From contig NC_056033.1 in NCBI RefSeq assembly GCF_004379255.2, positions 25,040,209 through 25,104,208 of the forward strand: a stretch of DNA of 64,000 bases. The letters are read 5' to 3'. Origin of the DNA: Salvia splendens. Taxonomy: Eukaryota > Streptophyta > Magnoliopsida > Lamiales > Lamiaceae. The notes beneath the pieces were generated by a model. It had not been told where the DNA came from, ran no database searches, and saw only the letters and a list, made by a program, of their open reading frames with translations. A program made the translations under genes and the position numbers. How positions within the stretch are numbered: position 1 is the stretch's first letter; the number at the start of each line of letters is the position of its first letter. Below, in pieces: positions 57,230 to 64,000 of this stretch.

Positions 57230-59353
57230 TGCTTGATGGTGCCGAACTGATTGCTCGGCACTTTTAAGCGCAATCTGCAGACATTCTTTTGCTCTCTTTT
57301 GATCACCTCGGATGACCGCTATCCCACCTTTAGTGGGGATCTTGATGGTGAGGTGATAAGTAGAGCAAACGGCCCGAACTGTGTTGAGCCAGTCTCTCCC
57401 CAGGATGATGTTGTACGGGGACCGAGCTTTCACCACAAAGAACTCGATCATCGTATTGGAGCTTGTAGGCGCTTTTCCCACCGTGATCGGAAGGCTGATA
57501 ATACCTTCAGGGCGGGTGTCCTCCTGGGCGAAACTTTTCAGAGGAAGTGGAGCCGGACTGAGCCGAGCTGGATCCACTTCCATTTTATCGAAACATTCTT
57601 TAAAAAGAATGCTGACTGACGCTCCTGTATCCACAAATACTCTGTGGATCAGTTTGTTTGCCACTCCGGCGTGAATGACAATAGCGTCTTGGTGAGGAGA
57701 GATGGCTGGGACGGGATCGGCATCTGAAAATGTAATCACTTCGTCTTTCTTCAGCCTTTTATGTGTTGGCTCCTCTTGATTGGAACCTCTGCGTTTTGCT
57801 TTTAGGGACGACTTAGTCTTCCCGGCAGGGAGAGCATCAATAGTCTGGATTACTCCATCATATTGCGGCTCGTCGTCGTCTTCGGAATCCTCATGCTTTT
57901 TCGGATCCTGAGGATTGCAGTTCGCACCTCTCTGCCTTTTGTTCTTTTTCGGCTGCTTGCTTTGGTATTTTTTTAACGTTCCTGTTTTCACAAGAACATC
58001 AATACCTGCAGCCAAATCTCGGCATTCCTCGGTATCGTGACCGTGGGTTTGATGGAAGGAGCAATATTGATCCTGAGGTCGCCGTGCGGCTGATTTCGTC
58101 ATCCGCTTTGGTCTTTCGAACATATCGGAATGTAGTTCGAAAATTTCCGCTCTTGACTTGTTCAGCGGTACGAACTGAGCGGGCGGCTTCTCGGGATTGA
58201 GACGGGGTCCCAATCTGTCTTGCACCGGAGCCTTTTGAATTCTTTCAAATGGAGTCCGGCGAGGATGCCCCCGATCGCTATGATCGGGCTTCCTTCTGTC
58301 TTCTCGGGACGATGAGCTGTCTAACGACCGTTTGCGACGGTCTGCCTCATCGGCCCGGGAGTACTGGTCCGCAATGTCCCACATTTCCTGAGCTGTCTGC
58401 GGACCGCACTCAACGAGCTTCCTGTAGAGAGCTCCGGGCAGGATTCCATTTTGGAATGCCGAGATGATAAGCAGATCGTTGAGATCGTCTACTTGCAGGC
58501 ATTCCTTGTGGAATCTTGTCATAAAGTCGCTGATTTTTTCGTCGCGACCTTGACGAATGGAAAGCAGCTGAGCCGAAGTGATCCGGGCTTCCGCTTTCTG
58601 AAAGAACCTCCGGTGGAAAGCATCCATTAGATCTCGGTAGGATCTAATGCTGCCTTGAGGAAGGCTGTCGAACCACCTTCTGGCGTTCCCAATGAGCAGC
58701 TCGGGGAACAGCTTGCACATATGGACCTCATTGAGACCCTGGTTCGCCATATTATATTGATAGCGTCCCAAGAAGTCATGAGGATCCTCTAGCCCGTCAT
58801 AAGTCATTGACGGTGTCCGGTAGTTCCGCGGCAAAGGAGTTCGGGTGATGTCGTCCGAGAACGGAGTCTTTAATGCTCCGTACATGGCGAACCCGACATC
58901 TCTTCGGTACGGAGGAGATGGAGTTCTCCTGTGGTTCCGGTACCGAGGAGGAACTGGAACATGTCGGGGTTGAGGATTCTTTCTCCTGGAAGACACGTCA
59001 CTACTGCGGTAGTGACTTTCATGTCTGGATAAGGAGGGAGAATCCGCCGTTGTCTTCTCCGGCTGTTGGCTCTTCTGCAGGAAGGTTAAGAACTCCTCCT
59101 GCTTCTCGGCCAAGAACAGCTTGACAGCTTCATTTAAATCGGGCTGCTGGGAAGACTCGGTGCGATGACTCCTGGAGTGGCTTGTTCCTCCTTCGTGAGA
59201 ACCGGAGGTAGATGTCTCCCGAGGCCGTTTTTCAGACCTGCGAGCTGGACTAGCTTCCTCACGGTGATCACGAACGGTATTACGGGTGGTATGTGATCTG
59301 GTATGCATTTTTTTTTTTGGGGTGGAAAAAGGGTCAAAAATTCGCTTTATCAC
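57227..59353 (-). CDS. RT2 Gag-protease (intact)
   Basis: The frame is 708 residues from the first Met. MHTRS at residue 16 (59308) is the likelier start because RT1 lacks the upstream Met. The order is a basic Arg/Ser-rich N-terminus, a capsid Retrotrans_gag region (about 165-350, with RWFDSLPQGSI and FHRRFFQKAEARI), and a charged linker. Then come a CHHC zinc knuckle (CSFHQTHGHDTEEC, about 430-445) and an aspartic protease with VFVDTGASVSIL (about 575) and VILGRDWL-type text near the end. It ends in TAG followed by CAA TCA, in frame with pol. It forms the virus-like particle and cleaves the polyprotein. Unlike RT1 there is no premature stop. Confidence 0.9.
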   Translation of the reverse strand: MIKRIFDPFSTPKKKMHTRSHTTRNTVRDHREEASPARRSEKRPRETSTSGSHEGGTSHSRSHRTESSQQPDLNEAVKLFLAEKQEEFLTFLQKSQQPEKTTADSPSLSRHESHYRSSDVSSRRKNPQPRHVPVPPRYRNHRRTPSPPYRRDVGFAMYGALKTPFSDDITRTPLPRNYRTPSMTYDGLEDPHDFLGRYQYNMANQGLNEVHMCKLFPELLIGNARRWFDSLPQGSIRSYRDLMDAFHRRFFQKAEARITSAQLLSIRQGRDEKISDFMTRFHKECLQVDDLNDLLIISAFQNGILPGALYRKLVECGPQTAQEMWDIADQYSRADEADRRKRSLDSSSSREDRRKPDHSDRGHPRRTPFERIQKAPVQDRLGPRLNPEKPPAQFVPLNKSRAEIFELHSDMFERPKRMTKSAARRPQDQYCSFHQTHGHDTEECRDLAAGIDVLVKTGTLKKYQSKQPKKNKRQRGANCNPQDPKKHEDSEDDDEPQYDGVIQTIDALPAGKTKSSLKAKRRGSNQEEPTHKRLKKDEVITFSDADPVPAISPHQDAIVIHAGVANKLIHRVFVDTGASVSILFKECFDKMEVDPARLSPAPLPLKSFAQEDTRPEGIISLPITVGKAPTSSNTMIEFFVVKARSPYNIILGRDWLNTVRAVCSTYHLTIKIPTKGGIAVIRGDQKRAKECLQIALKSAEQSVRHHQA

Positions 59354-59388
59354 AAATTTGGTTCTCTGCTTCCCACAGACGGCGCCAG

Positions 59389-60030
59389 TGATGAATCGGC
59401 GAATTTCTGATGTTAGTGAATGCAGGAAAAACGCAGATCACGACACAGAGAATTTACGTGGTTCGATTTACTGAGGTAAATCTACGTCCACGGGAAGAAA
59501 AGAGGGCAGAGTTGTATTGCTTGATCTGTTTTCTACAGCTTACAATACAGACTTGCTATTTTGTATTCTATCTCTAGAGATCGAGAGAATGTTTAGAAGC
59601 TGACCCTATCTATCTGATCTAGGTTCTATTTATACAAAGGACCAAGATCGTGGCATGCAGCTATTTACTAGGTAGTGGATGTCGTGGAGATCGTGGCGAT
59701 CTTGCATGGGTCCACTATCCTGCATGAGTTAATAACTGCTTGACACCACTAAATAGATCGTGGGTGTAGTGGAGGTGGAAATCCTGCATGAGTCCACTAT
59801 CTCCTAGTTCGGTCGAATACTGAGACCGAACTGCTGAATTATTGCCGAGCAGCTTTTGCCGATCTGAGAGTAGAGCTTGATGCCGACCTGAGAGCAGAGT
59901 TTGATTGGTTGGCTTTTACCGAGCTGTAGGCTGGGGCCGAACTCTTTAGTCATGCCGAACTGAACTCTTTCTTGGGCCTTAGGCTGATGGGCTTTACTGC
60001 TGTTGGGCTTGTTTAGTACGTACTCCATCA
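59389..60030 (-). repeat. RT2 5' LTR (element orientation)
   Basis: It is 642 bp, identical to the other LTR except for one base. A primer-binding site TGGCGCCGTCTGTGGG lies one base inside it (59370-59387, minus strand). Confidence 0.93.
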
Positions 60031-60035
60031 ATAGC

Positions 60036-60430
60036 CGTAATTACTCACAAGGAATGCACAAGAACCCAACAACCAACATCATATTCGACCAACATGAAGC
60101 ATCAATTCGCGAGAAATCGAACAAGATCGGGAAAACCCGTCTTCATTAGACCAGATGTAAAAACATGGACCAGAGGAATCTATTGCCAAAATCGAAAGAG
60201 ACGGTGGCCGTGGAGTGAAAACCACTACTGCTGGGATAAGAGCCTCCATTGCCGGACAGAGGATCATCGTGTACGGGAGAGGCCGAGAGGGGGAGGCTGT
60301 TGGACAATCGAGTGAGATGTGGGTAGGAGGTCGGTCAAGAAAGGAAGGGCATACTACACATTGGTGGGGGTTAGAAGTGTTCGTAATCCCGCTAATGAGA
60401 AATATGTGAATCTAAGGGATGGAAAAAAAA
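60036..60430. other. Background between RT2 and hAT fragment
   Basis: It continues the sequence interrupted at 52403. Short frames are present but no domain is recognised. Confidence 0.45.
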
Positions 60431-60439
60431 TAGATTATT

Positions 60440-60733
60440 CTTTCTTTAGATAATGTCAGTGATGCGATTAAAAGAGTGTATGATATTCGCTTGAGGGCTT
60501 CAATTTCTTGTTTACGTTATCTATTGCGACAAGACTTGGCTTTTCGTGGGCATAGAGAAAGTGAAGGGTCCGTTAATAAGGGAAATTTTCTTGAACTCTT
60601 GAAATGGTTGAGGACACATAATAAAGTTATTTCAAAAGTGACTATGAAAAATGCACCTGGAAATTGTCAATTGATATCTCCAATTATTCAAAAGGATATT
60701 ATCAATTGTTGTGGTAAAGAAACAACTAAGAGC
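60440..60733 (+). pseudogene. hAT-like transposase fragment (DUF4371 region)
   Basis: The frame reads IKRVYDIRLRASISCLRYLL, then RQDLAFRGHRESEGSVNKGN, FLELLKWLRTHNKVI, MKNAPGNCQLISPIIQKDII and ETTKSI. This is the DUF4371 segment of plant hAT-like (zinc finger MYM-type 1-like) transposases. It joins logically to the N-terminal fragment at 51.6 kb, with RT2 between. It stops where a PIF/Harbinger-like terminus starts. DDE and C-terminal dimerisation parts are absent. Confidence 0.75.
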
Positions 60734-60734
60734 A

Positions 60735-60912
60735 TAAGCAATGGCGCCCGTCCCGGCGGAATTCCGACCGACGTGCCGGAATTCCGTGGCGGACGTCCGC
60801 CATTGTGCATGGTATGCACGGATACGAAATTCCGCCAAGGACACCGCACTTCCGCGGCGTTTAAGCGGAATTCCGTTGCGACGCCGCGCGGACGTCCGCC
60901 ATTGCGTTGACT
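60735..60912. mobile_element. PIF/Harbinger-like terminus with GGACGTCCG motifs
   Basis: The left end GAGCATAAGCAATGGCG and an inverted relative at the right, CGCCATTGCGTTGACTC, bracket a GC-rich block. It contains a 14-bp perfect palindrome GGCGGACGTCCGCC at 60788-60801 and another GCGGACGTCCGCC near 60889. This may be a small MITE or the subterminal region of the ORF1-bearing element that follows. Confidence 0.55.
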
Positions 60913-61956
60913 CTCACAGACTTCCGCGCGGAATTCCCATTTATTGCATTAAATGTTTTTTTTTAATTTCTATAAATACGTCCCGTTGAACTTCATTTCA
61001 TTCGCACAACTTGTATTAACGAGTATCTCTCTCTCTCTAAAAATACCTTTCTTTCGAAGAACAATGGAGCACCATGATAGCGATTCCCCCGCCACTAGCG
61101 AGTCACCGGCGCTTTATTTTCCTGTCGGCGGGAGTGCCGGAATGCCTGGGATGATTCTCCAATCTCAAATATCATCGGGGATGATGCCCGGGTACTATAA
61201 CATGTACCCGCAGTGGTATGGGATGATGCCCCAGATGCCCGGGGCGAGTGCCGGAATGCCGGGGATGATGCCCGGAATGATGCCCCAAATGCCGGGGATG
61301 ATGATGCCCGGGATGATGCAGGGATCGCATGTCGCTGCCGGGGAGAGTAGGCAGGGGTCCCCCAATCGCCGGTGGACAACGTCTATCGGCCCTATTTGGA
61401 TTTACTGTCGACGGACAACCCGATGAGTTCTCCTCTTGAGACTCAGTTCACTGGCAATGACACGTTCTCGCTCGAGGAGTTGGGGCTTTCTTCGATCCGG
61501 GATTCTCCCACCGATGCACCACCAGCGACAGTGAGGAGGGGGAGGACAGGGCGAAGGAGGGGCAGAGGACGGGGCGTCCCGATGTACGGTGGTGAGGAGG
61601 GGGCCGCTGAGGTGGGGGAGGGATCCAGCGGGAACAGGAGGACCGTCTGGATCATGGACGAGTGCGTTGCGCTGGCGAAGGCGTGGATCAATGTAGTGGA
61701 GGATCCTTACGTCGGGGTGAACCAGCACATCGACCGGATCTGGTGGCACATTAGCCAAAGCTACCTCCAGTTCAAACCTCCAGGGGGGAAGCCTCACAAC
61801 GGAGAGCAATGCCGGACACAGTGGGATAGACTAAAGAGGCAGCTCAGCCGATTTGTCGGCATTTACACAAACAACCTCTGCTCGGCAACTAGCGACATGT
61901 CTGCCGAGGATGTGAAGCTCCTGTCTCATCAGCAGTTCCCCCGACACTCAGTTGGG

Positions 61957-62033
61957 CTTCGGGGAATTCAAATATTGGGCGGTGTATCTTGTGGTACAGT
62001 CTTCGACCAAGTTCACTGCGGGTGTTGAATCTG
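61957..62033. repeat. 77-bp flanking duplication, left copy
   Basis: It starts CTTCGGGGAATTCAAATATT and ends GTGTTGAATCTG. It matches 63458-63534 at 75 of 77 positions. It is part of the ORF1-like gene. Confidence 0.92.
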
Positions 62034-63457
62034 ATCACATAAATTTGATCTATTCAGATTATTCAGACAAATTCTATTCGCGTAATTATCACATGTATCA
62101 TGCTCATAACTTGAATTAAAACATGCTTTAGCATATAAAATCCCTAAAACATGCTCACTACGGAATTAGCCAATTTACCTCGTTGATTCAATCAAGAATC
62201 GATGATGGCTTGCTCCGTCTCCACGTGAAGATCTTCAGTACTCGACCTCTGATCTTCTGACTGGTGTCCCGGACTGTATACTGATATTTTTGTGGGCAAA
62301 TCTCACCAGAATACTAGGACTCGAATAATGAAGACAGAACTCAGCTCACGGAGGGAGCAATTTTCGAATTCTCTCTCTTTCTCTGAGGGGGACGAAAATT
62401 CTGAGCAATAATAATTATATTTTCTGTCTCCTTTATTCTCCTATTTATAAAGTCACATATTGGGTCCAGTCATGGATCTAAGGAAGAATTTGGACATGAC
62501 CTCACCCAATTAGCTTTTTACTAATTAAATTGAACCCACAATTTAATATAAGCTTATATTGAAATATTACAAGCAGCCACTAGAGAAATAATATTGCACT
62601 GCTTTTCCAAATCCGAAATTACAAGTATTCCGGGTTTCCTTTTATTTGTTTAATTTATTACCCGCGCTTAAGATAGAAACATCCATTAATTAATTAATGT
62701 CTGCTATGGACTTAATTAATTAACATATTTTATTCTCCAAGAGTGGACTTAGCAAGAAACTCTTATTTATTATTCATAGAGTAATTAAACTCCAACTAGC
62801 TAGGTTCCGAATAATCAAACCTCGTTTCGAGCTCCTCTTGTGGATGTTATCAAACGAGACTCTCCTCGCGCACGATTCAACATAATAGCAATCCTAGCAC
62901 CGCTAGACAATGATCACCACTACCCAATATACCTGGATCGTTGGGTGACGAAAAACCCGCACCTTTGGTAAGTCAAAGTAGTAGATACTCAATATCGTAT
63001 GCTCAATGCTAATGTACATTGATTAAGAAATTAATTATCAAAACATCGTCTTTCAGTAGATAGCATAAAAGACTCGTCTTGCTGTTAGATCCATTCAGTG
63101 CTATATCACACCAACGTCATCATATTTCAATAAGGCTTAGAAATAATCGGACTGACATTGCAACATTTCACGATAGGTAGTCTAGGTCTATCTGGGTTGT
63201 GAAATTCTTATTTTTCTTTGTTCAGAACTGACCGCGTACCTTAAATTGAGCGCAGCCCACAACCGGTCTACTAGAACAAAGACTTAGACTTATGTTATGT
63301 TCGCTTATACATTTAAATATGCAATAAACATCCATTAAATGTAAAACATAACAACATTATGACAAAAATAATCTGTTGCATTCATTGGAAAACAATTATT
63401 AGAGTTTTACAGTATTCAATCACTCGAAAGGTGATTTCTAGTATACAAACCCTAACA
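62034..63457 (-). mobile_element. Truncated copia LTR inside the ORF1-like gene
   Basis: Read on the minus strand it starts exactly with TGTTAGGGTTTGTATACTAG, as does the LTR at 19923. It runs parallel to that LTR (shared text includes GATAACGTCC-like, CAGAAGATC and TAATTAATTAA stretches) until ATGTGAT. It thus lacks roughly the last 35-40 bp. No internal sequence is present. It is flanked by a 77-bp direct duplication rather than the usual 5 bp. Confidence 0.85.
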
Positions 63458-63534
63458 CTTCGGGGAATTCAAATATTGGGCGGTGTATCTTGTGGTGCAG
63501 TCTTCGGCCAAGTTCACTGCGGGTGTTGAATCTG
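63458..63534. repeat. 77-bp flanking duplication, right copy
   Basis: This is the second copy of 61957-62033, with two substitutions (GTGGTGCAG and TTCGGCCA here). It continues directly into the rest of the ORF1-like gene. Confidence 0.92.
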
Positions 63535-63892
63535 GCTGGCCGAAGCGGACGAAGATCAGCGACTCCGGAGAGTACAGTAGCAGTGCCGGTTCCGCTGAAC
63601 TCTCCCCCGTAGAGGCAGAGTTCCCGACACCCACATTGTCGACCCGCCACCATCGCCCGATTGGGCAAAAGTCCGCGGCGCGGATGGCGAGGGGAAGCAC
63701 CAGCGGATCCGCCGAGGCCCAATCGGCAACACCAGCCCAAAATGATCCCGAGAACCCCTCATTCGCTCGCATCGCGGCAAATGAAACATTGTTACGTGCA
63801 ATGGTTGAATGGCGCCAATCGACCGACCCCATTACAAGCGGTCGTTTAAACCCCTCATCAACAGTATGCGGTGCGATTTGGGGTTTGGAGAC

Positions 63893-63996
63893 ATGTCGGA
63901 CGGTGACGGCGGCGGAGAATCCGAGGAGTGAGAAGCCGATTTTTATTTTAATAATATAATTTTGTTAGTAATTATGTCGGACGGTGACGGCGGCGG
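63893..63996. repeat. 23-bp direct repeat at window end
   Basis: ATGTCGGACGGTGACGGCGG plus CGG occurs at 63893-63915 and again at 63974-63996, 81 bp apart. The first copy encodes the acidic C-terminus of the ORF1-like pseudogene. The second is cut close to the window end. Confidence 0.85.
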
Positions 63997-64000
63997 TGAC

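Larger units (their letters stand above)
52404..60030 (-). mobile_element. Tat-lineage Ty3/gypsy LTR retrotransposon RT2 (TSD ATAGC)
   Basis: LTRs of 642 bp lie at 52404-53045 and 59389-60030, with perfect ATAGC target duplications at 52399-52403 and 60031-60035. I find one substitution between the LTRs, so insertion is very recent. Gag-protease and most of pol are close relatives of RT1. Integrase is broken by a 1-bp deletion. The antisense spliced gene of RT1 is absent: only about 0.9 kb of tandem repeats separates integrase from the 3' LTR. Confidence 0.93.
61064..63930 (+). pseudogene. PIF/Harbinger ORF1-like gene, frameshifted and interrupted
   Basis: It starts MEHHDSDSPATSESPAL and has a Met/Gly/Pro-rich stretch (GMPGMMPGMMPQMPGMMM). 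A frameshift near 61370 leads to DNVYRPYLDLLSTDNPMSS, a basic RRGRTGRRRGRGRG segment, and a Myb/SANT-like region (WIMDECVALAKAWINVVEDP, IDRIWWHISQSY, QCRTQWDRLKRQL). A second frameshift near 61945 precedes EFKYWAVYLVVQSS. A copia LTR fragment (62034-63457) then interrupts the gene. After it the gene resumes with FTAGVESGWPKRTKISDSGE and a helix NETLLRAMVEWRQSTDP. A third shift near 63850 leads to an acidic end MSDGDGGGESEE. It is a relative of the intact ORF1 at 5106. No transposase frame follows within the window. Confidence 0.7.

Noticed and set aside
61095..61809. Minus-strand frames opposite the ORF1-like pseudogene
   Set aside because: They are low-complexity mirror frames of Met/Gly/Pro-rich and Arg-rich coding text.
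1..64000. tRNA or rRNA genes
   Set aside because: On reading both strands I found no convincing cloverleaf or rRNA segment. The only tRNA-related text is the retrotransposon primer-binding sites. A tRNAscan-type search would settle it.

Overview
This is plant nuclear DNA, most likely from a dicot angiosperm. It has GT-AG introns, dense Stowaway-like and Tourist-like MITEs, Ty1/copia elements, Tat-lineage Ty3/gypsy elements with two RNase H domains, and PIF/Harbinger and hAT debris. I cannot name the species. The window holds one credible host gene; almost everything else is transposable-element sequence, much of it nested.

Layout. 1-4.6 kb: AT-rich DNA with Stowaway-like and other inverted-repeat elements and a decayed Ty3-type gag. 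4.6-6.5 kb: a PIF/Harbinger-like element with an intact Myb/SANT-like ORF1 and no visible transposase. 6.5-19.5 kb: a four-exon F-box gene (247 residues predicted) whose first intron is about 11 kb and full of MITEs, behind a promoter rich in ACGT elements. 19.9-24.4 kb: a copia LTR, primer-binding site, GC-rich leader carrying a Tourist-like MITE, and a broken gag. 25.1-26.5 kb: a solo LTR with an exact 5-bp target duplication. 27.25-37.91 kb: a nearly complete Tat-lineage element (RT1) on the minus strand, with an extra spliced gene on the plus strand. 38.75-41.57 kb: a second solo LTR. 42.08-49.58 kb: an older copia element whose gag region is replaced by tandem repeats. 50.3-51.2 kb: an inverted-repeat element. 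51.6-60.7 kb: a hAT-like transposase pseudogene split by a second, very young Tat element (RT2, 52.40-60.03 kb). 60.7-64 kb: a frameshifted PIF/Harbinger ORF1 interrupted by a truncated copia LTR that is flanked by a 77-bp duplication.

How the parts relate. RT1 and RT2 belong to one family and both look recently inserted. In both, gag-protease and RT-RNaseH-integrase lie in one frame separated by a single UAG in the CARYYA readthrough context. RT1 has a nonsense codon in gag but an intact pol. RT2 has an intact gag-protease but a 1-bp deletion within integrase. RT1 carries the antisense spliced gene (Transposase_28-like domain plus coiled coils); RT2 has lost it and holds tandem repeats there. 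This pair is the most interesting system in the window.
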